DNA from: Paenibacillus timonensis
GTDB lineage: Bacteria; Bacillota; Bacilli; Paenibacillales; Paenibacillaceae
Assembly (NCBI RefSeq): GCF_022427145.1
Contig: NZ_JAKSXN010000002.1
Coordinates: 62,001-126,000, forward strand
Length of the DNA stretch: 64,000 nt
Direction: 5' to 3'
Below the pieces are notes generated by a model that made no database searches, had not been told where the DNA came from, and saw nothing but the letters and a program-made list of their open reading frames with translations. The translations under genes and the position numbers were made by a program. Positions 1-8,392 of this stretch are shown piece by piece. The first letter of the stretch is position 1. Every line of letters starts with the position of its first letter.

Positions 1-281
1 ACTTGGCCTTTCCCATACAGGCGCAGGATCAATGGCTGCCCTTCGAAGGCGGCGAACATGACCGTGATTCGGCCATTCTCTTCGAGATGCGCTGCCGTTT
101 CATTGCCGCTGCCCGTCAAATCCAGGTAAGCGACCTCGTTTGGCGAGAGGATCCGCAGCGCATCGTAACCCTTCGGCGAAAGATTGACATGCCCCTCTGC
201 GCTTAACGGCGCCGAGCCAACAAAAAAGAGATGCTGCCGGCGTATAAAAGCCTCATGCTCCGGCAGCAACGAATCGAACAT
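1..281 (-). CDS. Pyridoxamine 5'-phosphate oxidase-like flavoprotein (partial, runs off the left edge)
   Basis: The reverse strand opens with ATG at 281, about 13 bases after a GGGAGGGA ribosome binding site, and stays open to the window edge, giving 93 codons. The visible N-terminal part contains FFVGSAPLSAEGHVNLSPKG and, further on, VAYLDLTGSGNETAAHLEEN, the pattern of the split-barrel FMN-binding proteins related to pyridoxamine 5'-phosphate oxidase. Members bind FMN or F420 and many have no known substrate, so a vitamin B6 role should not be assumed. The C-terminal part lies outside the window. It is the last visible gene of the leftward set and is read in the same direction as the DUF6157-like gene upstream, 46 bases away. 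Confidence 0.75.
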   Translation of the reverse strand, partial: MFDSLLPEHEAFIRRQHLFFVGSAPLSAEGHVNLSPKGYDALRILSPNEVAYLDLTGSGNETAAHLEENGRITVMFAAFEGQPLILRLYGKGQ

Positions 282-327
282 TTTCCCCAAGTCTATCCCT
301 CCCTAATTGAATAAGCCTTCAGCCAAA

Positions 328-747
328 CTAATTGTTCTTGCGGCTAGTCCTCATCGCATGAAGCAGTTGGACGTCCGAAGATGCGGTAAACCGCTGATAT
401 TCCGGCGAATCCATGCCGTAAATGGCGATTTTCCCCTGCTCGTCATAATGCACGCCCCATCCATACTTCTTCGGAAGGGCCGAAGCCCGCAAGCAAGGGT
501 GCGGTTTGCTGAACAACTCCTCCCAGAGCTCCTGCCGGCGTTCCTGCACCACTTCCTCCGGGATTTGCTTGTGGCGAATATATACCTCGAATAACAACTC
601 CTCATGATTGTACCGGTACGGAGCTTGCGAGAGCAGCTCGTATTGAATGATATGCGCTGGCTTCGCGGATCTCGTCGACACCGGAACGATCGCACGATCG
701 ACAGGACAATCGGTCGATACGCGAATAAACGTATTTTTGTAGCTCAC
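328..747 (-). CDS. DUF6157-like protein of unknown function
   Basis: This is a 139-residue soluble protein starting with GTG at 747, preceded by GGAGG at a 9-base spacing. It begins SYKNTFIRVSTDCPVDRAIV and continues with AHIIQYELL and YRYNHEELLFEVY, a pattern I associate with the DUF6157 family of small bacterial proteins; that assignment is from memory. The segment KYGWGVHYDEQGKIAIYGM is also typical. No signal peptide, membrane segment or catalytic motif is visible. It lies upstream of the flavoprotein gene and could be co-transcribed with it. A function cannot be given. Confidence 0.7.
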   Translation of the reverse strand: MSYKNTFIRVSTDCPVDRAIVPVSTRSAKPAHIIQYELLSQAPYRYNHEELLFEVYIRHKQIPEEVVQERRQELWEELFSKPHPCLRASALPKKYGWGVHYDEQGKIAIYGMDSPEYQRFTASSDVQLLHAMRTSRKNN

Positions 748-808
748 GACTCCCGGCCTCCTTCACTTTTTTCCTTATTATACCTGATCCTTTAAATTTA
801 AAGAATAT

Positions 809-1003
809 CGCCTTTGCCCGCCCCATTATATTCGATATTTCGCATAGAAAACGGTGCCGAAGCCGAAAAATCCGAAATCTATTCGATATTTCATACAGAT
901 TCTAGAATTACACTCTCCTGATGGCCACATATATATGAAATTTCATCTATATTTCGTTGGAAACGCCGAAATTGCCCCATTGTATTCGGTTTTTCGTATA
1001 CGT
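809..1003. repeat. Degenerate intergenic repeats around a TATTCGATATTTC core
   Basis: The 324-base stretch between the DUF6157-like gene and parM holds no gene. It contains TATTCGATATTTC twice (829-841 and 880-892) and looser versions near 947-958 (CTATATTTCGTTGG) and 982-1000 (TATTCGGTTTTTCGTATA). Each is accompanied by GCCGAA or GCCCC stretches. The spacing is irregular (51, 63 and 40 bases between cores), so it is not a simple tandem array. Confidence 0.5.
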
Positions 1004-1024
1004 TACGCCCTGTTCTAAACTCAT

Positions 1025-1053
1025 AAAAAAACCGGCGGTGCATTCACCGCCGG
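1025..1053 (-). terminator. Rho-independent terminator of parM
   Basis: A perfect 9-bp stem (CCGGCGGTG at 1032-1040 with CACCGCCGG at 1045-1053) encloses a 4-base loop. Read on the minus strand it is followed by a run of T (A-run at 1025-1031). It lies 19 bases beyond the parM stop codon. Confidence 0.9.
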
Positions 1054-1071
1054 AACGATCATTCGGACGCT

Positions 1072-2166
1072 TTACGCCGGGTTCGGTTGTTGGCCAGCTT
1101 TATTCTTGGCCAGCTTCAAGTAACCCTGCACGTTCAAGATCTCGCTATTCTCTTCAAACCGCAAACGCATCGGGCCGGCCGCATCGATCAGATACGATTT
1201 CAGCGCCGCGGCCCCGCCGCCAAGCACGTAGAAGCATTCGATATCCGGGTACTTCTTCCACCGCTTGCGGATCAGGTCAACCAGCTTCTGCGCGGCCCGG
1301 CTGAAATACATATCGACGATCGGCCGAATGTCCGCTTGTCCTTCACCCACGCGCTGGATGACGAATTCCCGGTTGCGGATGCGCCCAATCAACTTCGTGC
1401 GGCTCGGGAAGCGGTATCCGAATTGGTCCTCTACATCGCGGATAATCGAATCCAAATAGGTTGCGAGCCCAAACTGCTCGCCGGTGCTGAACTGGTTATC
1501 GATGTTCATCCGCTTGACCACCGGAAAATCGGTGGTCAAGGCGCCGATCTCGCAAATGCCGATACAGCCGTTATGCAGTTCTTCGTTCCGTACCTGCAGC
1601 GTATCGTTCGTCGCCAAATGGAACAGGGCGGCCGCGCCTTCCACCGACACGATCGTACGGCGGATGTGGAGGCGTACCGTGCGCCCGCGCAGCTCCGGGG
1701 TGGACAGGAACGTCACTTCGTGCTCGCCGGTCAGCCGCTCCTCGAACGCTTGATGAAATGCCACGTAAGTGCGGACCGGCAGTCCGGTCCCAATTATGTA
1801 TTCAACCTCTTCGACCCCGGCTCCCGTCGTCGGATACGCTTGTCCGGAAAGGGCTGCATAAGCCAGCGCCGTCAGCGCAACGACCAGGGACTGATCGCTG
1901 GTGGCCTTGTTGTCCGTTTCCTCCAGCTCGGAATTGTCCTGATCCTCCATCGCCAGCAGGCCTACGAAATACCGCTGGTTATTTCTCTTTAATTTAGGGC
2001 TATAGACCCGAACATCCAGCGCCTTCAGCGGAGAGTCCTCCTCTTGCAGCACATGTCTATCATATCCGGGAGAAACGATACTCGGAATAATGATCGGTCG
2101 TTGTGAACCGTCTACCACTACCTTGACGCTGTCGTTGCCAACGTCGATTCCGGCAATTCTGATCAT
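1072..2166 (-). CDS. ParM/StbA-family actin-like ATPase
   Basis: The protein has 364 residues; ATG at 2166 follows AAGGAGG by 5 bases. It has the actin/Hsp70-fold signature: phosphate-1 loop GIDVGNDSVKV near residues 6-16, phosphate-2 loop CEIGALTTDF near 205-214, and an adenosine motif YVLGGGAAAL in the last 40 residues. Such proteins form ATP-driven filaments. Plasmid members (ParM, Alp7A) segregate DNA with a ParR-type adaptor and a parC site. No small DNA-binding partner gene and no iteron cluster lies next to this one, so it may be a chromosomal actin homologue with another role. It is divergent from the M23-bactofilin operon (222-base gap) and has its own terminator. Homology to the family is clear; the biological role is not. 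Confidence 0.82.
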   Translation of the reverse strand: MIRIAGIDVGNDSVKVVVDGSQRPIIIPSIVSPGYDRHVLQEEDSPLKALDVRVYSPKLKRNNQRYFVGLLAMEDQDNSELEETDNKATSDQSLVVALTALAYAALSGQAYPTTGAGVEEVEYIIGTGLPVRTYVAFHQAFEERLTGEHEVTFLSTPELRGRTVRLHIRRTIVSVEGAAALFHLATNDTLQVRNEELHNGCIGICEIGALTTDFPVVKRMNIDNQFSTGEQFGLATYLDSIIRDVEDQFGYRFPSRTKLIGRIRNREFVIQRVGEGQADIRPIVDMYFSRAAQKLVDLIRKRWKKYPDIECFYVLGGGAAALKSYLIDAAGPMRLRFEENSEILNVQGYLKLAKNKAGQQPNPA

Positions 2167-2226
2167 AATAACCTCCTTACATTAGGAAAGAAGACACTTT
2201 TCCAATTATTTCTCATTTCGCTTCCC

Positions 2227-2235
2227 TTCGACAAA
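2227..2235 (-). promoter_or_regulatory. Spo0A-box-like motif between parM and the M23 gene
   Basis: TTCGACAAA reads TTTGTCGAA on the minus strand and matches the Spo0A consensus exactly. It lies in the 222-base divergent region, 61 bases upstream of the parM start and 154 bases before the peptidase start. Binding is inferred from the motif alone. Confidence 0.4.
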
Positions 2236-2388
2236 TTCCTGCTTAAGGAGTGAAAATAGTTACAAAATTTTTTTAAATGAAAAAGGGATTTGCCACAATT
2301 TGCCGAAATAGTTGTATTGGCAAGTTGCAAGGAAATGACCTTGGTCCTACATAATGCATGTTCAACTCAAGATGATCAGGAGGAAGTC

Positions 2389-3408
2389 ATGAAGCTCAGA
2401 TTCAAAAAAAACGTCAACCGGCGATATACGCTGCTGATCGTGCCGGAGGGCACCAGCCCGGTGTTTCGCTTTAAATTCCGCTTTTCCTATTTGTTGGCCA
2501 TCCTGGTCACCGCGGCCGTGCTGCTCTGCTCCGTGCTGATCCTATTTGCCCTCAACCGTACCCATACGAGCCGGATCGGGACGCTTGAAGCGCAGCTGTC
2601 CGATTCGTCCGACCAGTTCAGGAACACCGTCGTGAACAAGGAACAGGAAATCGACCGGCTGCTAAACGAGCTGATGGAGCTGTCGAAGAAGTCGAAAACC
2701 ATCGAGTCCAAGATGAGCGAGCTGGAGCAGCTCGAGGCCGAGCTGAAATCGATTACGGACGGCGGATCGGGCAAAGCGAAGGACAACACCGCAGCCGTTG
2801 ACAAAAATGCCGCGATGGACTCCCTCGCTTCCGAAGGCGGGGTTGGCGGAGAATCCATCCCGCTCAGCGAACAGGACGTGGCGCAGCTGGTCAAAGAGAC
2901 GAAAGAGAGCATCACCTCCTCGCTGCAGGAGATGCCCGAATTGCAGCAACGGCTGGAGCAAACCAAAGTTTCGATCCAGGAGTATAAAGCGCTGATGGCC
3001 GTCTTGCCGACCTTTTGGCCAACGGATTCCACCAGGGTCACGTCCGACTACGGCGAACGGGAAGACCCGTTTAACGGGCGGCTGACCAAACACGCCGGAA
3101 TGGATATCGGGGGGAGCGTCGGCGATCCCGTCTATGCGGCGGCCAACGGCAAGGTCGTCGATACCGGTTACACCAGCGCGCGCGGCAACTATATCACGAT
3201 TTCCCATCCCTCGGGATTGAAAACGAACTATATGCATTTGAACGAAATTTTGACGAAGGTTGGCGAAACCGTCAAGCAAGGCGATACCATTGCGGAGTTA
3301 GGCTCCACCGGCCGCAGCACCGGACCCCATCTCCACATCGAGGTCGTGAGGAACGGCAGCACGGTCGACCCGGCCAACTACCTTAGAAAACCCGGAGAGG
3401 AAGAGTAA
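2389..3408 (+). CDS. Membrane-anchored M23 peptidase (LmdC-like), copy 1
   Basis: The start is ATG 2389, after AGGAGGAAGTC; the frame is open further upstream but without a ribosome binding site. The product has 339 residues: a short basic cytoplasmic N terminus, one membrane segment (about 34-54), a coiled coil (about 60-125), an acidic linker, and a C-terminal LytM/M23 domain. The zinc ligands are visible as HAGMD and HLHIE, with GNYITISHPSG and YMHLNE between them. M23 domains cut peptidoglycan peptide bridges outside the membrane. The next gene, 3 bases on, is a bactofilin. This pairing, seen in other bacteria, suggests that a cytoskeletal polymer positions the hydrolase. A second pair of the same design lies at 12019-13468. 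Confidence 0.9.
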   Translation: MKLRFKKNVNRRYTLLIVPEGTSPVFRFKFRFSYLLAILVTAAVLLCSVLILFALNRTHTSRIGTLEAQLSDSSDQFRNTVVNKEQEIDRLLNELMELSKKSKTIESKMSELEQLEAELKSITDGGSGKAKDNTAAVDKNAAMDSLASEGGVGGESIPLSEQDVAQLVKETKESITSSLQEMPELQQRLEQTKVSIQEYKALMAVLPTFWPTDSTRVTSDYGEREDPFNGRLTKHAGMDIGGSVGDPVYAAANGKVVDTGYTSARGNYITISHPSGLKTNYMHLNEILTKVGETVKQGDTIAELGSTGRSTGPHLHIEVVRNGSTVDPANYLRKPGEEE

Positions 3409-3411
3409 TTC

Positions 3412-3882
3412 ATGAAATTAAGGAATAATGCAAAACCCGTCAAGCTGGACCCGAACACCACCGACACCTTGATCGGGGAAGGCAGCATTTTCGAAGGGAA
3501 AATCCGCTCGGACGCCGGCGTGCGCATCGAAGGGCAAATTACCGGCGACATCGAATGCGAAGGCGACGTAACGGTCGGGGAGAAAGGCGTGGTCCATTCC
3601 AACATTCTGGCGCGCAACATCATTATCGCCGGTACCGTCAACGGCAACGTGAACGCCAAAAACAAGCTGTCGATCACATCCAAAGGCAAGCTATACGGGA
3701 ACATGGTTGCGGCTTCCCTCTCCATTGAAGAAGGCAGCGTATTCGAAGGCACCAGCAAAATGGGCGGCCCGGACAAAGCCGACAACGCCGCTTTGAAAGA
3801 GACGGCGGCCGCCGCCGACGAGACGCCTCCTGCCAAAAACAACGCCAAGCAGGAAAACGATGCCGTTTATAAAACGTGGTGA
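3412..3882 (+). CDS. Bactofilin (polymer-forming cytoskeletal protein), copy 1
   Basis: This is a 156-residue cytosolic protein. Its core (about 17-115) is the bactofilin beta-helix with repeating turns such as GSIFEGKI, GVRIEGQITGDIECEGDVTVG and GTVNGNVNAKNKLSI. The tails are unstructured, the C-terminal one rich in Ala, Asp and Lys. Bactofilins polymerise without nucleotide and act as scaffolds for cell-wall enzymes. It follows the M23 peptidase after 3 bases, so the two are translated from one message, and the unit ends in a strong terminator at 3895-3927. It differs from copy 2 in its tails and is not a recent duplicate. Confidence 0.92.
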   Translation: MKLRNNAKPVKLDPNTTDTLIGEGSIFEGKIRSDAGVRIEGQITGDIECEGDVTVGEKGVVHSNILARNIIIAGTVNGNVNAKNKLSITSKGKLYGNMVAASLSIEEGSVFEGTSKMGGPDKADNAALKETAAAADETPPAKNNAKQENDAVYKTW

Positions 3883-3894
3883 TACGAGCCATAG

Positions 3895-3927
3895 ACAAAA
3901 GGCCGGACAAATCGTCCGGCCTTTTGT
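3895..3927. terminator. Bidirectional terminator between the bactofilin gene and tsaD
   Basis: ACAAAAGGCCGGAC (3895-3908) pairs with GTCCGGCCTTTTGT (3914-3927) around a 5-base loop. A- and T-runs on either side let it serve the rightward bactofilin operon and the leftward tsa operon. Confidence 0.92.
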
Positions 3928-3982
3928 TAAAATTTAAGAAAGTATAAGTTTCGAAGCTTCCGCTTCCTTAAATCGCAAGGAA

Positions 3983-5023
3983 TTAACCCTGGCCGACAGA
4001 CCAACCCTCCAGCGACAACGAAGGTTCGGCTTTCAGCTCCAGGCTGGAAAATTCGCCGCTGCGCCACTTCAAATAGGCGGCTGCGCCGATCATTGCGGCG
4101 TTATCGGTGCAGTACTTCAGCGGCGGAATCAGCAGCGCGATCCCTTCGCGTTCACAGCGTTCAGCAAGCGCCGCGCGCAAACCGCGATTGGCCGCCACGC
4201 CGCCGCAGAGCAGCAGCTGGCGGGAGCCGGTTGCCTTGACGGCGCGGACCGCCTTTTCCACCAACACCTCGATCACCGATTCCTGGAACCCGCGGGCAAT
4301 TGCCGGCTGGTAGCCATCCTCGCCCCGCATCTTATGCTGGTTCACCGCGTTCAGAACGGCCGATTTGAGTCCGCTCAAGCTGAAGTCGTACGAATCCGGC
4401 TCCAGCCATGCCCGCGGCAATTCTTCGGCTTCCGCCGCCTCCGCAGCCAGCTTGTCTACGAAGGGGCCGCCGGGATAAGGGAAACCAAGCGCTCGGGCTA
4501 CCTTGTCGTATGCCTCGCCGACGGCATCGTCGCGTGTCCGGCCGAGCAGGTGAAAGCTCCCCTCCCGCTCCATCAGCACCAACTCCGTATGGCCGCCCGA
4601 GACGACCAACGCCATGGACGGATACAGCATCTCCGCCTCCAAGCGATTGGCGTAGATATGGCCGGCGATATGATGAACGCCGATCAACGGCTTGTCCAGC
4701 GCGAAAGCGAGGCTTTTGGCCGCCATAATCCCGACGAGCAGCGCGCCGACCAATCCGGGCCCCTCCGTCACGGCGATCGCCGACAACGATTCCGGCGGAA
4801 TCCCGGCCTCCTGCACCGCTTCCTCCAGCATCCGCGTGATGCTCTCGACATGCTTGCGCGAAGCGACCTCCGGCACGACGCCGCCAAACGCCCGATGCGT
4901 TTCGATCTGGCTGGCGATCAGGTTGGACAGCACCTCCGTCCCGTTCTTCACCACGGCGGCCGAGGTTTCGTCGCAGCTCGTTTCCACCGCCAAAATATAC
5001 ACATCCTGCTCTTGCTTTACCAC
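3983..5023 (-). CDS. tsaD: tRNA t6A37 threonylcarbamoyltransferase TsaD
   Basis: TsaD transfers the threonylcarbamoyl group from TC-AMP to A37 of ANN-decoding tRNAs, together with TsaB and TsaE. The 346-residue product begins [20 protein letters not shown]. The iron-binding HxxxH is H118-H122 in VHHIAGH, and [10 protein letters not shown] and VAANRGLR are typical. I place the start at GTG 5023, inside the last codons of rimI (7-base overlap), with GGAAGG 9-12 bases upstream. The longer open frame to 5077 would add 18 basic residues not seen in the family. It is last in the tsaE-tsaB-rimI-tsaD operon and ends before the bidirectional terminator. Confidence 0.96.
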   Translation of the reverse strand: MVKQEQDVYILAVETSCDETSAAVVKNGTEVLSNLIASQIETHRAFGGVVPEVASRKHVESITRMLEEAVQEAGIPPESLSAIAVTEGPGLVGALLVGIMAAKSLAFALDKPLIGVHHIAGHIYANRLEAEMLYPSMALVVSGGHTELVLMEREGSFHLLGRTRDDAVGEAYDKVARALGFPYPGGPFVDKLAAEAAEAEELPRAWLEPDSYDFSLSGLKSAVLNAVNQHKMRGEDGYQPAIARGFQESVIEVLVEKAVRAVKATGSRQLLLCGGVAANRGLRAALAERCEREGIALLIPPLKYCTDNAAMIGAAAYLKWRSGEFSSLELKAEPSLSLEGWSVGQG

Positions 5024-5484
5024 AAGCTTTCGCTTCCTTCCCCGGTTTCCGACTGCGACCTTGGCAGCTCGCACCACATTATGATTGCATCTTCATGATT
5101 ATCGGAATAATACCCTTTTCGCACGCCCGCCGGGGCGAAGCCCATTTTCTCGTAAAGCGCGCGGGCCACCGTATTGGACACCCGCACCTCCAGCGTCATC
5201 CGGACCATCCCCAGCTCCGCCGCCCACTCCATCATCCGGCGCAGCAGCTTCTCCCCCAGATGACGTCCGCGGTAAGCGGTACGAACGGCGATGTTCGTGA
5301 CGTGTGCCTCGTCGAGGATCGTCCACATCCCTGCGTACCCGATCGGCCGGCCCTGAATTTCCATGATTTGATAACGGGCAAAATGATTATGCGTCAACTC
5401 GTTGCGAAACGCCTCTTCGCTCCATGGGAGCGAAAACGATTCATGTTCGATCACCATGACGTCCGGCAGATCCGCAAGCGTCAT
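5017..5484 (-). CDS. rimI: Ribosomal protein S18-alanine N-acetyltransferase (RimI family)
   Basis: This is a 155-residue single-domain GNAT enzyme. The acetyl-CoA pyrophosphate loop is visible as [11 protein letters not shown], and [10 protein letters not shown] plus [18 protein letters not shown] are typical of RimI. The usual role is N-terminal acetylation using acetyl-CoA. ATG 5484 is the annotated start. An in-frame CTG at 5511 would add LEQDIVFRN, resembling the usual RimI N terminus, and has GAGGGGG at a suitable distance, so the true start may be upstream. It sits between tsaB (46-base gap) and tsaD (overlap), the common Gram-positive arrangement. Confidence 0.92.
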   Translation of the reverse strand: MTLADLPDVMVIEHESFSLPWSEEAFRNELTHNHFARYQIMEIQGRPIGYAGMWTILDEAHVTNIAVRTAYRGRHLGEKLLRRMMEWAAELGMVRMTLEVRVSNTVARALYEKMGFAPAGVRKGYYSDNHEDAIIMWCELPRSQSETGEGSESLW

Positions 5485-5529
5485 GTTACGGAATACGATA
5501 TCCTGTTCCAGCCTCGCCGCCCCCTCGCC

Positions 5530-6363
5530 TTACGCGTTCCGTAGCCGCTTGGCTTCGGCTTCGGCCAGCTGCGTATAATTCGGCTCCAGCGCATGAACGT
5601 CGTCCGCCGGCAGACACGTACGCGCCAGGCCGGCGATGCCCATCCATGCGCCTTCCAGCTCGTAAGGCACGAGCTGGACGAGCTCGCCGAAGGCGGCGAT
5701 CAGCGGCGCGATCGCCGCTTCATGCTTCTCGGTCTCGCCCACGAACCAGAGGCGGGCCGGCCGTTCGTCCGGCGGCAGCTGCTCCAGCTGCCGCATCAGC
5801 TCGTCGGCCCACCCGTCCATGAGCCGGATCGCGTCGGGTTCGAGACGCTCCGGCCATCCGCCCGGCGCTGGCACGCCAAACAGCGCCGAATAGGCCTGGC
5901 CGCGCCGCGCGTCGATCAGCGGCGCGATCCAGTGGCCGCCGGCGGTAGCGCTGCGGCCTTCCGCGGCCGGCCGCGCGGCGAGCTCGCCCAGCGCGGCGGC
6001 GGCTTGCCCGCTGGCGCCGGCCCAGCCGCCCAGCGCCAAGGCGGCCAGGCTCGAAACGCCGTAGACCGGAAGCCGAAGCGACCAAGCCAACGTCTTGGCG
6101 GTCGTGACAGCAATCCGGATCCCGGTGTAGGAGCCTGGCCCGATCCCGACGGCGATCCCGTCTACATCCTGCTTGGCGAGTCCTGCCGCCTCCAGGCATT
6201 CCCCGATCGCCGTTACCAGATATGCCGAATGGTTCCGTTCGGCATGGATATTTCGTTCGGCCAGCACGCGGCCGCCCTCCGTCACCGCCACCGCCAGCGA
6301 GGAAGTGGCGGTATCAAACGCCAGCAGCCGCTGCGGTGGCCGTATGTTTTCGTATTCGTTCAT
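5530..6363 (-). CDS. tsaB: t6A synthesis protein TsaB
   Basis: TsaB is the catalytically inactive ASKHA-fold partner that dimerises with TsaD. The start is ATG 6363, two bases past the tsaE stop (TGAAAATG), with GGAG about 10 bases upstream; the product has 277 residues. Motifs are LLAFDTATSSLAVAV near the N terminus and GIGPGSYTGIRIAVTTAK. The middle carries an Ala/Gly-rich stretch (about residues 115-150) that looks like a lineage-specific, low-complexity insertion in a GC-rich part of the gene. It is translationally coupled to tsaE. Confidence 0.95.
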   Translation of the reverse strand: MNEYENIRPPQRLLAFDTATSSLAVAVTEGGRVLAERNIHAERNHSAYLVTAIGECLEAAGLAKQDVDGIAVGIGPGSYTGIRIAVTTAKTLAWSLRLPVYGVSSLAALALGGWAGASGQAAAALGELAARPAAEGRSATAGGHWIAPLIDARRGQAYSALFGVPAPGGWPERLEPDAIRLMDGWADELMRQLEQLPPDERPARLWFVGETEKHEAAIAPLIAAFGELVQLVPYELEGAWMGIAGLARTCLPADDVHALEPNYTQLAEAEAKRLRNA

Positions 6364-6365
6364 TT

Positions 6366-6866
6366 TCAGGATACTCCATTCTCTTTCAGGGCCGACACCC
6401 ACGCTTCATAGATACCGCCCTGACCATTGATATGCATGCGCCGCCCCGTCGCCGACACCGTCTCTACATAGATGCGCAGCACGCCCTCGGGAAGCAGCTC
6501 ATCGATCAAGCTGGCCCACTCCACCAACGTGACGCCGTTTCCATAGAAATACTCGTCCAACCCCAGCTCGTCGGCCTCATCCAGCGATAGCCGGTAGACG
6601 TCCATATGATAAAAAGGCAGCCTGCCTTCATATTCCTTGATCAAAGTAAAGGTCGGACTGTTCACCGTGTCCTTCACGCCGAGGTGCTTCGCGAACAGCT
6701 GGGAAAACGCCGTTTTCCCCGCGCCGAGATCCCCGTCCAGGGCGATCACCGTTCCCGGCTGCGCCAGCTTCGCCAAAGCGGCCGCCAGCCGCTCCGTCCC
6801 TTTCAGGTCCTCGGCTTCGTATACCCACTGCGCAGGGGGATTGCCCTTATCTTTATCCATACTCAC
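6366..6866 (-). CDS. tsaE: t6A synthesis ATPase TsaE
   Basis: TsaE is the P-loop ATPase that resets the TsaB-TsaD complex during t6A formation. The product has 166 residues with Walker A GDLGAGKT (K51), followed by VNSPTFTLIKEYEG and FYHMDVYRL, which identify the family. GTG 6866 is preferred because GGTGG lies 9 bases upstream; the ATG two codons later is too far from it. It is the first gene of the operon. The 520-base region upstream is filled with repeats, so the promoter must lie at its left end. Confidence 0.94.
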   Translation of the reverse strand: MSMDKDKGNPPAQWVYEAEDLKGTERLAAALAKLAQPGTVIALDGDLGAGKTAFSQLFAKHLGVKDTVNSPTFTLIKEYEGRLPFYHMDVYRLSLDEADELGLDEYFYGNGVTLVEWASLIDELLPEGVLRIYVETVSATGRRMHINGQGGIYEAWVSALKENGVS

Positions 6867-6936
6867 GCTAACTTACCACCTTTATCGCGGTTCCAATCAA
6901 ACATCGGCTATGTACCCGCGTGCCACTATTTCTGCT

Positions 6937-7178
6937 ACGTACCGCTAATTCCCGCCACGTACCGCTAAGTTTCGCTGCATCATCCCACTAAGTTTCGCTA
7001 ACGGACCGAGATGACCTTATCCGCCCATTTCCCGGACATTTCCCGTGCTAACGGACTCAGGAGACGTTATTCCGCCGTACTAGCAGAAAAAACACCCCAA
7101 TACAGGCAAATAAGGCCTTTCCGGTCCGTCACCACACCTGAACCCCCATCTGCGGACGCATAACGCCTCTGGTGTCCA
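6937..7178. repeat. Composite intergenic repeat: short direct repeats plus a four-copy direct/inverted element
   Basis: The 520 bases between tsaE and ku hold no convincing gene. ACGTACCGCTAA occurs at 6937-6948 and 6957-6968; CTAAGTTTCGCT at 6965-6976 and 6988-6999. A second element, roughly ACGGAC-N8-CTTAT/GTTAT-NN-GCC, occurs at 7001-7026 and 7051-7076 on the plus strand and as diverged inverted copies at about 7105-7129 and 7153-7178. The outer and inner copies could fold into a long imperfect hairpin. I see no terminal repeats or transposase. Confidence 0.55.
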
Positions 7179-7325
7179 GAACAGCGCGCTCATTATTCGC
7201 CAGGGTACTTGCTAGGCACTGTCCTCATTATATCGGTCCGCCGCACCCCCCGCAACCGGAGAACACCGGAACGGTCTTTCATGAAAGCGAGCGGAATCCA
7301 CGTAATTAGAAACCAGGTTTAAAAC

Positions 7326-7332
7326 CATACTA
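7326..7332 (+). promoter_or_regulatory. Possible forespore-type -10 element upstream of ku
   Basis: CATACTA fits the SigF/SigG -10 consensus CATNNTA and lies 55 bases before the ku start. No good -35 (GNATR) is seen at the right distance, so support is weak. In Bacillus subtilis, ku and ligD are forespore-expressed. Confidence 0.3.
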
Positions 7333-7387
7333 CGAATTAATAGCAAATTTGCAGGCGAGTAGCCGAAGGAAGAAAGGGGTTTACATC

Positions 7388-8347
7388 ATGCATACCGTCT
7401 GGAAGGGAGCCATCAGTTTCGGGCTGGTCCATGTTCCGGTCAAAATGTTTTCGGCCACCGAAGACAAGGACATCTCCATGAAATACATCCATCAAGTATG
7501 CGGCAGTCCGATTTCGTACGTGCGGCGCTGCCCGGCCTGCGAGGTGGACGTAAACTGGGAGGAAATCTCGCGCGGTTACGAATACGAGAAGGGCAAATAC
7601 GTGCTCTTTGAAAAAGACGAGCTGGAGCAGCTGTCCGCCCACGCCGAAAAAACGATCAACATCATCGATTTCGTGGATTTGCAAGAGATCGATCCGATTT
7701 ATTTTCAAAAGACGTATTACCTGTCCCCGGACCAGGCCGGCGGGAACGCGTACCAGCTCTTGCTGGAAGCGATGCGCCAATCGGGCAAAATCGGCATCGC
7801 CAAAATCGCCATCCGCTCCAAAAGCAGCTTGGCGGCCATCCGCGTGATGGAAGGGTGCCTGGCGATCGAAACGATTTTTTACCCCGACGAAATCCGGCCG
7901 ATTACCCAAGTGCCGAACCTGCCGGAGAACATTCAGGTGAACGACAAGGAGCTGACGATGGCGAAGATGCTGATCGAGCAGCTGTCCACCCCGTTCGAGC
8001 CGGAGAAATACACCGACGATTATCGCGAGGGGCTGCTCCACTTGATCGAGCAAAAGGTAGCCGGCGAAGAAATCAGCTTGGCGCCGGCCAAACCGGAGAC
8101 CAACGTCATCGACCTGATGGCGGCGCTGCAGGCGAGCATCGAGGCGGTCAAGCCGGTCGCCACCGACCCGGGTCCCGCGGCAGCCTCCCCGGCAAAGCGC
8201 ACGCGCAAGCCGGCGGCCAAAAAAGCGAAGGCCGAGCCCGAAGCCGCTCCCGCCGCGGATACGGCAGGTGCCGGCGCCGTGACGCCAACCGTCGCGGTCA
8301 AGCCGAAACCCAAGCGCCGCACCGCCGCCAAGCCGGAGGCCAAGTAG
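7388..8347 (+). CDS. ku: Non-homologous end-joining protein Ku
   Basis: Bacterial Ku binds DNA ends as a homodimer and recruits LigD. The start is ATG 7388 (MHTVWKGAISFGLVHVPVKM), after GAAGGAAGAAAGGGG; the product has 319 residues. The Ku core fills about residues 1-250 (GYEYEKGKYVLFEKDEL, FYPDEIRP, EKYTDDYREGL). The tail from about 258 is a Pro/Ala/Lys-rich disordered extension (KRTRKPAAKKAK, KPKPKRRTAAK), like the lysine-rich Ku tails thought to aid DNA threading. It converges with the LigD ligase gene, and the LigD polymerase gene lies just beyond, so the full minimal end-joining set is present. Confidence 0.95.
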   Translation: MHTVWKGAISFGLVHVPVKMFSATEDKDISMKYIHQVCGSPISYVRRCPACEVDVNWEEISRGYEYEKGKYVLFEKDELEQLSAHAEKTINIIDFVDLQEIDPIYFQKTYYLSPDQAGGNAYQLLLEAMRQSGKIGIAKIAIRSKSSLAAIRVMEGCLAIETIFYPDEIRPITQVPNLPENIQVNDKELTMAKMLIEQLSTPFEPEKYTDDYREGLLHLIEQKVAGEEISLAPAKPETNVIDLMAALQASIEAVKPVATDPGPAAASPAKRTRKPAAKKAKAEPEAAPAADTAGAGAVTPTVAVKPKPKRRTAAKPEAK

Positions 8348-8392
8348 AGGGACGCCACACCGCTCCAGTTGGCCCCCTCCTTCCGGTTCTCC

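Noticed and set aside
1-206. Plus-strand frame at the left edge (3-206)
   Set aside because: It is antisense to the flavoprotein gene, which has a ribosome binding site and recognisable fold.
6937-7178. CRISPR-like array
   Set aside because: The copies are diverged, occur in both orientations, and the spacing is irregular. No cas gene is near.
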